64,000 nt of DNA. It comes from Ruminococcus sp. (GTDB lineage Bacteria > Bacillota > Clostridia > Oscillospirales > Ruminococcaceae). Of the stretch, positions 22,869-31,319 are shown piece by piece. The notes beneath the pieces are model-generated. The model had not been told where the DNA came from. It worked only from the letters and a program-made list of their open reading frames with translations, and searched no databases. A program made the translations under genes and the position numbers. Location of the stretch: positions 1 to 64,000 of the forward strand of contig NZ_JAILMR010000129.1 of assembly GCF_024692365.1 (NCBI RefSeq). Direction: 5' to 3'. The first letter of the stretch is position 1; each line of letters begins with the position of its first letter.

Positions 22869-24854
22869 ATGGCTAACAAAAAGCAGGATTACGGCAATGA
22901 AGACATTACACTGCTGAAAGGCAAGGACAGAGTCCGTCTGCGCCCTGCGGTAATGTTCGGCTCGGATGGTCTGGGCGGCTGTAAACATTCAGTATTTGAA
23001 ATTATATCAAACTCCATAGACGAAGCCCGCGAGGGTCACGGCGATAAGATAATCGTTACCAAGTATTTTGATGATTCCATTGAGGTACAGGATTTCGGAA
23101 GAGGCTGTCCCGTGGATTACAACCAGCGTGAAAAACGCTATAACTGGGAACTTGTTTACTGCGAACTTTACGCAGGCGGCAAGTACAACAATAACTCAGG
23201 CGACAACTACGAATACTCACTGGGTACCAACGGACTTGGTGCCTGCGCTACCCAGTACTCTTCCGAATATATGGACGTTGAGGTCATTCGTGACGGATTC
23301 AAGTACGAACTCCGTTTTGAAAAGGGCGACAACATCGGCGGTCTTAAAAAGGAAGAGTGCAAGAGCAAAAAGACAGGTACCCGCACCCACTGGAAGCCCG
23401 ACCTTGATGTATTCACCGAGATAAGCATCGAGAAGGAATACTTTGAGGATATACTGAAAAAGCAGGCTGTTGTAAACCCAGGGGTGACTTTCCTGCTGAG
23501 GATACAGCGCGAGAATATGTCCTTTGAGGAAACTACCTACTATTACGAAAACGGCATAGAGGACTATGTCAAGGAGATAGCAGGCGAAAACACTCTGACC
23601 AACGTGCAGTATTTCTCGGGAAGCAGACGCGGACGTGACCGTGCTGACAAGCCCGAATACAACGTAAAACTGGGAGTATCCTTCGTATTTTCAAACAAGG
23701 TTCAGGCGCTGGAATACTTCCACAACTCCAGCTTCCTTTCCCACGGCGGTTCACCCGATGACGCTGTAAGGAGCGCTTTCGTTTCACAGATAAATGCTTA
23801 TTTGAAGTCCAATAATAAGTACAATAAAAATGAAAAGCCCATAACTTTCCAGGACGTTGCTGACTGTCTGGTGCTGGTATCAAGCTCATTCTCCACACAG
23901 ACATCTTACGCTAACCAGACCAAGAAAGCGATAAACAACAAGTTCATCAAGGAGTGCATGACCGAATTTTTAAAGCACAACCTTGAGATATATTTCATCG
24001 AAAATCCCGATGAAGCGCTGAAGATAGCCGAGCAGGTTCTGGTCAACAAGCGTTCCCGTGAGAGTGCTGAATCTTCAAGGCTGAATATCAAGAAGAAGCT
24101 TCAGGGCACTATCGACCTTTCAAACCAGGTGCAGAAGTTTGTTGACTGCCGTTCAAAAGACCTTAGCAGACGCGAGCTTTACATCGTGGAGGGTGATTCG
24201 GCGCTGGGTTCTGTAAAACTTGCAAGAGATGCTGAATTCCAGGCAGTTATACCTGTAAGAGGTAAGATTCTCAACTGCCTGAAAGCCGACTACGACAAGA
24301 TATTCAAGAACGAGATAATCACCGACCTTATAAAGGTACTGGGCTGCGGCGTGGAAGTAAACACAGGCAAAAAGAAAGACCTTTCCGCTTTCAACCTTGA
24401 TAATCTGCGCTGGAACAAGATAGTTATCTGTACCGATGCGGACGTGGACGGTTTCCAGATAAGGACGCTGATACTCACCATGCTTTACCGCCTGACACCT
24501 ACCCTCATCGAGAAGGGTTATGTGTATATCGCGGAATCTCCGCTGTTTGAGATAACCACCAAGGACAAGACCTACTTTGCATACGACGAGCCCGAAAAGG
24601 ACAAGATACTCAAAATGATAGGCAACAAGAGCTTCACCATACAGCGCTCGAAGGGTCTCGGTGAGAACGAAGCCGACATGATGAGCCTTACCACCATGAA
24701 CCCCGAAACACGCCGTCTGATAAAGGTCAACCCCGATGATATCGAGATGACCCAGTGGATGTTCAATATGCTTCTGGGCGATGACCTTGCAGGACGTAAG
24801 GAATTCATCACCAACAACGGTGCTGAATACCTTGAAATGGCAGATATCTCTTGA
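22869..24854 (+). CDS. parE: Type IIA topoisomerase subunit B (ParE/GyrB-like)
   Basis: ATPase and Toprim subunit of a topoisomerase, working with the next gene to relax or decatenate DNA. The 661 residues show the GHKL ATPase motifs (ISNSIDEA, FGRGCPV, SLGTNGLGACATQ), then the transducer, then Toprim (VEGDSALGS, TDADVDGFQIRTL). The usual EGDSAGGS is EGDSALGS here, placing it in a divergent clostridial group rather than canonical GyrB. The length suits ParE. Whether it is topoisomerase IV or a second gyrase cannot be decided from sequence alone. Confidence 0.88.
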   Translation: MANKKQDYGNEDITLLKGKDRVRLRPAVMFGSDGLGGCKHSVFEIISNSIDEAREGHGDKIIVTKYFDDSIEVQDFGRGCPVDYNQREKRYNWELVYCELYAGGKYNNNSGDNYEYSLGTNGLGACATQYSSEYMDVEVIRDGFKYELRFEKGDNIGGLKKEECKSKKTGTRTHWKPDLDVFTEISIEKEYFEDILKKQAVVNPGVTFLLRIQRENMSFEETTYYYENGIEDYVKEIAGENTLTNVQYFSGSRRGRDRADKPEYNVKLGVSFVFSNKVQALEYFHNSSFLSHGGSPDDAVRSAFVSQINAYLKSNNKYNKNEKPITFQDVADCLVLVSSSFSTQTSYANQTKKAINNKFIKECMTEFLKHNLEIYFIENPDEALKIAEQVLVNKRSRESAESSRLNIKKKLQGTIDLSNQVQKFVDCRSKDLSRRELYIVEGDSALGSVKLARDAEFQAVIPVRGKILNCLKADYDKIFKNEIITDLIKVLGCGVEVNTGKKKDLSAFNLDNLRWNKIVICTDADVDGFQIRTLILTMLYRLTPTLIEKGYVYIAESPLFEITTKDKTYFAYDEPEKDKILKMIGNKSFTIQRSKGLGENEADMMSLTTMNPETRRLIKVNPDDIEMTQWMFNMLLGDDLAGRKEFITNNGAEYLEMADIS

Positions 24855-24888
24855 CAATTCATAATTCACAATTCATAATTCATAATTG
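24851..24888 (+). repeat. Short AATTCATAATTC repeat tract between parE and parC
   Basis: Four imperfect copies of an AATTCATA/AATTCACA unit start at the parE stop codon. TTGACA (24851-24856) and CATAAT (24874-24879), 17 nt apart, could be a promoter for parC. Function otherwise unknown. Confidence 0.4.
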
Positions 24889-24986
24889 TTGACAGGCATT
24901 ATAGTTTTGCTGTTCTTATCGACAGTGGGTTATGAGTTAAAGCTAATATTTCACTAAAACATTCTTTGAAAGGATAGTTGTTATAA

Positions 24987-27224
24987 ATGGCTAAGAAGAA
25001 AGCAGAGCCGAAAAAGGCTGCTGCACCTAAGATAGATGCTTATATCGAGGGCGCCGGGCTTGTCGCTGAACAGAAGATAACCCAGACCCTTGAAAAGAAT
25101 TATATGCCCTACGCCATGAGCGTTATTGTATCCCGTGCTTTCCCCGAGATAGACGGCTTCAAGCCCTCTCACAGAAAGCTTTTATACACCATGTACCTCA
25201 TGGGGCTGATAAAGGGCAAGCTGACCAAATGTGCCAATATCGTCGGCGCGACAATGAAACTGAACCCTCACGGTGATGCGGCTATATATGAAACTCTTGT
25301 AAGACTTTCCCGCGGCAACGAGGCACTTCTGCACCCCTATGTGCAGTCAAAGGGAAACTTCGGTAAGTCCTATTCGAGAGATATGGCTTATGCGGCTTCG
25401 CGATACACCGAGGCTAAGCTTGAACCCATATGCGAGGAGCTTTTCAGGGACATCGACAAGGAGACTGTTGATTTCGTACCCAACTACGACAACACCATGA
25501 CCGAGCCGACCCTCTTCCCTGCTACATTCCCGACGATACTGGTAAACGCAAATGTCGGTATCGGCGTATCTATGGCTTCATCGGTGTGCCCCTTCAACCT
25601 TACCGAGGTCTGCGAAACCGCCATAGCACTCATCAAGAACAGCGAAGCTAACGCGCTGGATACCCTGAAAGGTCCCGACTTCCCCGGCGGCGGATATCTG
25701 CTTTACGATGAGGAAGAGCTGGACAAGATATACCGCACAGGCAGAGGTTCAGTAAAACTTCGTGCGAAGTACCGCTTCAACAAAGAGGAGCGCTGCATCG
25801 AGATAACCGAGATACCTTCCACCACCACAATCGAAGCGATAATCGAGAAGATAATCGCACTGGTAAAGGCAAGCAAGATCAAGGAAATATCCTATATTCG
25901 TGATGAAACAGACCTGAACGGCTTGCAGATAGGTATCGACATCAAAAAGGGTGTTGACCCCGACAAGCTGATGCAGAAGCTTTACAAGCTTACACCCTTA
26001 CAGGACACATATTCCTGCAATTTCAACATACTTGTACACGGCTACCCAAAGGTAATGGGTGTGTACGAAATTCTGGACGAATGGACAAAATTCCGCGTAG
26101 AATGCGTGCGCAGACGTGTTGAGTTCGACCTTAAAAAGAAGAAGGACAAGCTCCATCTGCTGAAAGGTCTGGGCAAGATACTGTTGGATATCGACAAAGC
26201 GATACGCATAATCCGCGAGACCGAAGAAGAAAGCGAAGTCGTACCAAACCTGATGATCGGATTCGGCATCGACGAGATACAGGCTGACTACGTAGCCGAG
26301 ATCAAACTGCGTCACCTGAACCGCGAGTATATCCTCAAGCGCACATCTGAGACCGAGAAGCTTGAAAAGGAGATCGCCGAGCTGGAAGAAGTCCTTGGCA
26401 GCGAGAAGAAGATCAAGCAGATAATCATCAGCGAGCTGAAAGACGTTATCAAGAACTACGGTCAGGAGAGGAAAACTCAGTTCTTCTATCAGAGCGACAT
26501 CGAGGAAGTTGAGGAAGAGGAAGAGATCGAGGATTACCCCTGCAAGCTGTTTATTTCCGAGAGCGGCTATTTCAAGAAGTGCACCATGCAGTCCCTGCGT
26601 ATGGCAAGCGACCAGAAGCTTAAAGAGGGCGACCGCATGATGTCGGAAACAGAGTCCTCCAACCGTGCGGAACTGCTGTTCTTCTCGGATAAGGCAAGCG
26701 TGTACAAGTCAAGGGCGAGCCGTTTCGGCAACACCAAGGCAAGTGATCTGGGTGATTATATCCCCGCAGTACTGGGCTTTGACAACGGTGAAGCTTTCCA
26801 CACCATGGTGGAAACTATGGATTATTCGGGCTATCTGCTGTTCATATTCGAGAACGGCAAGGCTGCGAAAGTTCCTCTGGATTCCTACGCCACCAAGACC
26901 AACCGCAAGAAGCTGGCAAATGCTTACAGCGACAAGTCTGGTCTGGTAGCGATACTGAAACTCACCGACAACGCACAGGTAATGCTGCGCACCACCAACG
27001 GCAGAGCGCTGCTTTTCGACACCGCACTGCTGCTGCCCAAGACCACGAGAAATACTCAGGGCGTACAGGTAATGACCCTGAAAGCCAAGAACGCAAAGGT
27101 AGAAAAGGCATACATCGTCTCCGACGAAGAAGCCGAGACCCTCTCCAAGTTCCGCAGCAAGACTATACCTGTTGCAGGCTGTCTTTCCAAAGATCTTGAA
27201 GACCCGGATCAGCTGTCTTTCTAA
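24987..27224 (+). CDS. parC: Type IIA topoisomerase subunit A (ParC/GyrA-like)
   Basis: DNA-breaking subunit partnered with the upstream gene. The 745 residues contain the winged-helix domain (PEIDGFKPSHRKLLY) and the catalytic Tyr in SRYTEAKL (about residue 140). The tower and coiled-coil regions follow, then an acidic linker (IEEVEEEEEIEDY, about 510-525) and a short C-terminal beta region of about 215 residues with no clear GyrA box (QRRGGKG). The lack of that box favours a topoisomerase IV-like activity over gyrase. GAAAGGATAG precedes the ATG. Confidence 0.88.
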   Translation: MAKKKAEPKKAAAPKIDAYIEGAGLVAEQKITQTLEKNYMPYAMSVIVSRAFPEIDGFKPSHRKLLYTMYLMGLIKGKLTKCANIVGATMKLNPHGDAAIYETLVRLSRGNEALLHPYVQSKGNFGKSYSRDMAYAASRYTEAKLEPICEELFRDIDKETVDFVPNYDNTMTEPTLFPATFPTILVNANVGIGVSMASSVCPFNLTEVCETAIALIKNSEANALDTLKGPDFPGGGYLLYDEEELDKIYRTGRGSVKLRAKYRFNKEERCIEITEIPSTTTIEAIIEKIIALVKASKIKEISYIRDETDLNGLQIGIDIKKGVDPDKLMQKLYKLTPLQDTYSCNFNILVHGYPKVMGVYEILDEWTKFRVECVRRRVEFDLKKKKDKLHLLKGLGKILLDIDKAIRIIRETEEESEVVPNLMIGFGIDEIQADYVAEIKLRHLNREYILKRTSETEKLEKEIAELEEVLGSEKKIKQIIISELKDVIKNYGQERKTQFFYQSDIEEVEEEEEIEDYPCKLFISESGYFKKCTMQSLRMASDQKLKEGDRMMSETESSNRAELLFFSDKASVYKSRASRFGNTKASDLGDYIPAVLGFDNGEAFHTMVETMDYSGYLLFIFENGKAAKVPLDSYATKTNRKKLANAYSDKSGLVAILKLTDNAQVMLRTTNGRALLFDTALLLPKTTRNTQGVQVMTLKAKNAKVEKAYIVSDEEAETLSKFRSKTIPVAGCLSKDLEDPDQLSF

Positions 27225-27240
27225 TTCATAATTATTTACA

Positions 27241-27274
27241 GGACGGAAAGCTTTGATTGACTTTCCGTCCTTTT
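27241..27274 (+). terminator. Terminator of parC
   Basis: Perfect 10-bp stem GGACGGAAAG / CTTTCCGTCC followed by TTTTG. Confidence 0.88.
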
Positions 27275-27282
27275 GCTATATA

Positions 27283-27316
27283 CAAAAAAATCACCCACAT
27301 ACAATGATGTGGGTGA
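27283..27316 (-). terminator. Terminator of pilT
   Basis: Stem TCACCCACAT / ATGTGGGTGA followed on the minus strand by seven Ts. Confidence 0.88.
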
Positions 27317-27329
27317 TCTATTATAGTGC

Positions 27330-28400
27330 TTAGATATTCTGGTTGATGTATCTGTTGAGGTCGTTTGCGTTTACGCACTTTTCAAGTGCAACTTCCTTGG
27401 AGATAGTTCTGTTTCTGACCAGCTTAGCAAGCTCCTGGTCCATGGTCTGCATTCCGACAGCCTTACCTGTCTGCATTGCGGAACCGATGAGGTGAACCTT
27501 ATCGTCACGGATCATAGCCTTGATGGAGTCAGTAGCGTTCAGGATCTCACAGCAAGCTACACGGCTTGTACCGTCGAATGTACGGCAGAGTGTCTGAGTA
27601 CAGATACCAACGAGTACGGACGCCAGCTGAGTTCTGATCTGGTGCTGCTGGTGTGCAGGGAATACGTCGATGATACGGTCGATGGTGGAAGCAGCATCGG
27701 TGGTATGAAGTGTTGACATTACCAGGTGACCTGTTTCTGCGGCGGTTACGGCTGCTTCGATAGTCTCGAAGTCACGCATTTCTCCGACGAGTATGATATC
27801 GGGGTCCTCACGGAGAGCAGCTCTCAGCGCCATGGAGAAGCTGGGAACATCGGGTCCGATCTCTCTCTGGTTGATCATACATCTCTTGTGGGAGTGCAGA
27901 TACTCGATAGGATCCTCAACGGTGATGATATGAGAAGACTTATGGATATTAACATGGTCGATCATAGCAGCCAGTGTGGTTGACTTACCTGAACCGGTAG
28001 GACCTGTTACAAGCACAAGTCCACGGGGACGCATTACGAATTCAGCCAGTACGGGAGGCAGATCCAGATCGGTAAGAGTAGGGATATCGTTTCTCAGCAG
28101 ACGGATAGCGATAGCGGTATTGCCTCTCTGATGGTAAACGTTAACTCTGTGACGGAAACCTCTGCTGGATACAAAAGTAAAGTCTGTATCGATCTTATCC
28201 TTGATCTGCTGTCTCTGTCTGTCGTTACACATATCCTCGCACACTCTGAGAATTTCGATCTCGGTCATATCGGGATAGCTTGACAGCTTTCTCAGGTTAC
28301 CACCCTGTCTTACTATGGGGGGGATACCAACGGTAAAGTGCAAGTCCGAGCAGCCCAGTGCTCTGGATTCGTCCAGTATCTTGTTAATATCAATTGCCAT
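27330..28400 (-). CDS. pilT: Type IV pilus retraction ATPase PilT
   Basis: Hexameric secretion ATPase expected to power pilus retraction on the inner face of the membrane. The 356 residues contain Walker A GPTGSGKST (about 132-140), the Asp box EDPIEYLH, Walker B IILVGEMRD and the His box ETGHLVMSTLHT. The length and C-terminal IRDDKVHLIGSAMQTG segment fit PilT rather than PilB. A GGAGG ribosome binding site lies 9 nt before the ATG. The gene follows pilB with a gap of about 105 nt. Confidence 0.95.
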   Translation of the reverse strand: MAIDINKILDESRALGCSDLHFTVGIPPIVRQGGNLRKLSSYPDMTEIEILRVCEDMCNDRQRQQIKDKIDTDFTFVSSRGFRHRVNVYHQRGNTAIAIRLLRNDIPTLTDLDLPPVLAEFVMRPRGLVLVTGPTGSGKSTTLAAMIDHVNIHKSSHIITVEDPIEYLHSHKRCMINQREIGPDVPSFSMALRAALREDPDIILVGEMRDFETIEAAVTAAETGHLVMSTLHTTDAASTIDRIIDVFPAHQQHQIRTQLASVLVGICTQTLCRTFDGTSRVACCEILNATDSIKAMIRDDKVHLIGSAMQTGKAVGMQTMDQELAKLVRNRTISKEVALEKCVNANDLNRYINQNI

Positions 28401-28505
28401 TTGTTTATACCTCCAAACAATATATTTATAGCTGACTGTTTATCGTCCTGAACTGCATAGTATAGTCTGACACAAAACCCCAACAGCCATCTAAGCTTAA
28501 CTAAT

Positions 28506-30182
28506 TTATACGGCGTAGGTAACACGTACCAGCTCGTCCATAGTGGTTCTGCCCTGCTGAACAAGTTCGGATACGTTATCACGCAGCAGACGGCAGCCCT
28601 CTTCCTTGGCGAGTTCCTGTATCTGCTCACTCTTGGCACCTGCGGCGATGATCTCTTTCATCTTCGGGGTAGCCAGAAGTATCTCATGGATAGCGGTACG
28701 TCCAATGTAACCTCTTGTACACTTGGAACAACCCACAGGCTTGTATACCGGTACAGACTCAGTGATGCCCATCAGTTCATTATCCTCATCTGTGGACATA
28801 TAACCCTCACGGCAGTTAGGGCAAACGACCTTGGCAAGTCGCTGTGCAACAACGCCGATAAGCGAAGTAGCGACCATGTATGCGTCAACGCCCATATCCA
28901 CAAGTCTTGTAACAGTGGAAGCTGCGTCGTTGGTATGAAGTGTGGACAGCACAAGGTGTCCTGTGATAGCGGCTCTGATACCGATCTCAGCTGTCTCGGT
29001 ATCACGCATCTCACCGATCATTATGATATCAGGGTCCTGACGAAGGATAGAACGCAGAGCAGCCGCAAAGGTCATGCCCGCCTTCTCATTTATCTGACAC
29101 TGATTGATGTTATTGATCTTCTTCTCGACAGGGTCTTCGACGGTGATAACGTTGAGGTTCGGCTTAGCTATCTCACCAAGGGCTGCGTACAGTGTGGTAG
29201 ACTTACCTGAACCTGTAGGTCCTGTAACCAGTACCACGCCCTGGGGAACCTTCAGACAAGAAACGAATCTCTTGTAGTTATAGTCTGTCATACCCAGATC
29301 CTGTATACGTCTTACGGAGCTGTCGCCCGCAAGGATACGGAGAACGACCTTCTCGCCGTATACCATTGGCAGGTTGGACACACGGAGGTCAACAACAGTG
29401 CCGTCAATGACCTGTGACATACGACCGTCCTGAGGTATACGCTTTTCGGCGATATTCATACCCGAAAGGATCTTGAATCTTGTTACAAGAGATACATGAA
29501 GTCTGGCATCGATGTCATCCATAAGAGGAACCAGGTCACTGTTGATACGTACTCTGATCTTGGTCTTATCCTTGAAAGGCTCGATATGAATATCGGTAGC
29601 GCCCTGACGGAAGGACTGCTCAACGATAGCAGTTGCCAGCTTAACGATAGGCGCATCACTGACATTATCAGAACTGAGGTCGATCTCATTGAGGTCGATG
29701 GTCTCTTCTTCCTTCTGCTGCTTAGCTTCCTCAGCCACCTTAGCAGCAGTACCCTCGGAGTACATCTTACCGATGGCTCTGTTAATAGCACTCTTGGTTG
29801 CAAGATGAGTGGTTATGTTACAGCCTGTGCAGATTCTCAGATCCTCAGTGATATAGTAGTTCATAGGGTCATCGGTAGCGACGATCATACGTCTGCCTAT
29901 CTTTCTGACAGCTATAACAGTGTGCTTTCTCGCCATCTGCTCAGGGATCAGCCTTACAACGTCAGCGTTGAGAGTTGTGTTGTCAAGATCTACAAACTCG
30001 ACATTCATTCTTTCTGCCAGCGTTTTTGCAAAGTCGATATCGCTGACAAGCTTCATCTCGATGACCAGATCACCGAACTTTTTGTCCTTTTCAGTCTTCT
30101 GTCTTGCGAGGACGGCGTTCAGTTCTTCCTCTGTGATAAGGTTCTTTTCAACAAGATATTGTCCTATTGGTCCGTTTCTCAT
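28506..30182 (-). CDS. pilB: Type IV pilus assembly ATPase PilB (GspE family)
   Basis: Hexameric ATPase driving pilin polymerisation. The 558 residues have an N-terminal GspE/MshE domain (about 1-150, GQYLVEKNLITEEEL; such domains bind c-di-GMP in some homologues), then Walker A GPTGSGKST, Walker B IIMIGEMRD and a tetracysteine zinc motif (CPNC then CSKC, about 470-510). The zinc motif is typical of PilB and absent from PilT. AGGAG precedes the ATG. The adjacent divergent pilD and downstream pilT support the assignment. Confidence 0.95.
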   Translation of the reverse strand: MRNGPIGQYLVEKNLITEEELNAVLARQKTEKDKKFGDLVIEMKLVSDIDFAKTLAERMNVEFVDLDNTTLNADVVRLIPEQMARKHTVIAVRKIGRRMIVATDDPMNYYITEDLRICTGCNITTHLATKSAINRAIGKMYSEGTAAKVAEEAKQQKEEETIDLNEIDLSSDNVSDAPIVKLATAIVEQSFRQGATDIHIEPFKDKTKIRVRINSDLVPLMDDIDARLHVSLVTRFKILSGMNIAEKRIPQDGRMSQVIDGTVVDLRVSNLPMVYGEKVVLRILAGDSSVRRIQDLGMTDYNYKRFVSCLKVPQGVVLVTGPTGSGKSTTLYAALGEIAKPNLNVITVEDPVEKKINNINQCQINEKAGMTFAAALRSILRQDPDIIMIGEMRDTETAEIGIRAAITGHLVLSTLHTNDAASTVTRLVDMGVDAYMVATSLIGVVAQRLAKVVCPNCREGYMSTDEDNELMGITESVPVYKPVGCSKCTRGYIGRTAIHEILLATPKMKEIIAAGAKSEQIQELAKEEGCRLLRDNVSELVQQGRTTMDELVRVTYAV

Positions 30183-30253
30183 AGATACGCTCCTAACTCC
30201 GCCTTCTGCGGAAAAATAAAATTTTGAATAAATTCTTAAATTCTTAATACCTC

Positions 30254-30282
30254 TTGTAATTCTTATAAAATTGTGCTAAAAT
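30254..30282 (+). promoter_or_regulatory. Promoter of the prepilin peptidase gene
   Basis: TTGTAA (30254-30259) and TAAAAT (30277-30282) with a 17-nt spacer, about 55 nt before the GTG start. Confidence 0.68.
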
Positions 30283-30336
30283 ATATATATGAAATGCGAA
30301 TGCATATCAATTTTTTAAGAAAGGAGGAGATCAAAG

Positions 30337-31170
30337 GTGAATACCGAAACACTCTACCTTATTATAGTATACGTGTTCGTTTTTATCTTTGGCATATGCA
30401 TCGGCAGCTTTCTGAACGTGTGTATTTACCGTCTGCCACTTGGTGAGAGCCTTATAAAAAGCAATTCTCACTGCATGACCTGCGGAACACCGATCAGAAA
30501 ACGAGATCTCATACCTGTTGTCAGCTGGTGTCTGCTGCGCGGCAAATGTCATGCCTGCGGCGCTAAGATATCGCCCAGATATACAGTAGTCGAACTGCTA
30601 AACGGCATCTGCTACCTTGTAATCTTCCTGCATTTTGATGTGATATCCCACCCGCTTTACGCTTCGATCGTTTCGCTGATGACTTCAGCGCTGATAGTCG
30701 TTTTCTTTATGGACTGGGACACACAGCTAATCAATACCTGGGTAGTGATCTTCATCGGAGCACTTGCGATTCCGAAGTACATATTCTGCAGAGAAGAATG
30801 CGACTATACTCTGAAATCGATGATCATAGGCGCGTTGGTCGTTAGCATTCCGCTGCTCGTGATCTCACTTGCGAGCCATGAAAAAGCCATGGGCATGGGA
30901 GATGTATATCTCATGGCAGCTGCGGGACTTTTCCTCGGATTTCCAAACGTTCTCATCGCCATGCTGATAGCACTTGTGACTGGCTCGATCGTCGGAATGA
31001 TACTGAAACACTCAAACGGCAGTTCGGTTTTTGCTTTCGGACCTTACCTCGCATTAGGCATCGCGGTAGCTGCCCTTTACGGTGACGCAATCGCTGATTT
31101 CTATGTAAGTTTCACAGGTCTTGACAAAACACTTGAAGACACTGCATTGGTCATCGCAAATATCTTTTAA
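30337..31170 (+). CDS. pilD: Prepilin peptidase (type 4, A24 family)
   Basis: Integral membrane aspartic protease that cleaves prepilin leaders and methylates the new N terminus. The 277 residues have the N-terminal methylase-type domain with two CxxC pairs (CMTC and CHAC) and both catalytic Asp motifs (FFMDWD and GMGDVYL). At least seven hydrophobic segments are present. Translation starts at GTG 30337, set by AAGGAGGAG 8-9 nt upstream. It is transcribed divergently from pilB/pilT and processes the prepilins encoded between 31320 and 36689. Confidence 0.95.
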   Translation: MNTETLYLIIVYVFVFIFGICIGSFLNVCIYRLPLGESLIKSNSHCMTCGTPIRKRDLIPVVSWCLLRGKCHACGAKISPRYTVVELLNGICYLVIFLHFDVISHPLYASIVSLMTSALIVVFFMDWDTQLINTWVVIFIGALAIPKYIFCREECDYTLKSMIIGALVVSIPLLVISLASHEKAMGMGDVYLMAAAGLFLGFPNVLIAMLIALVTGSIVGMILKHSNGSSVFAFGPYLALGIAVAALYGDAIADFYVSFTGLDKTLEDTALVIANIF

Positions 31171-31179
31171 TAAACTCAA

Positions 31180-31213
31180 AAATATCCGCTGAATCATTCA
31201 GCGGTATTTTTTT
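31180..31213 (+). terminator. Terminator of pilD
   Basis: Stem CCGCTGAA / TTCAGCGG with flanking A-run and a seven-T tail. Confidence 0.88.
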
Positions 31214-31223
31214 GCCCTATTTT

Positions 31224-31311
31224 AGAGCCTTTTCACATTTGCTCAAAAGGTCTCCGCAGTACACCTGCGGAGATCTTTTCAGCAAGCGGCTGAAGTAGCC
31301 GCTTGTGAAAA
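31224..31311 (-). terminator. Tandem hairpins ending the pilus operon
   Basis: Two stems lie directly after the last prepilin gene on the minus strand: CAAGCGGCT / AGCCGCTTG, then AAAAGATCTCCGCAG / CTGCGGAGACCTTTT, which ends in a T-run. Confidence 0.75.
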
Positions 31312-31319
31312 TTGTTGAT

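Noticed and set aside
22450-22988. Minus-strand frames across the palindromic element and the parE start
   Set aside because: They read through inverted repeats and the parE promoter; the translations are not protein-like.
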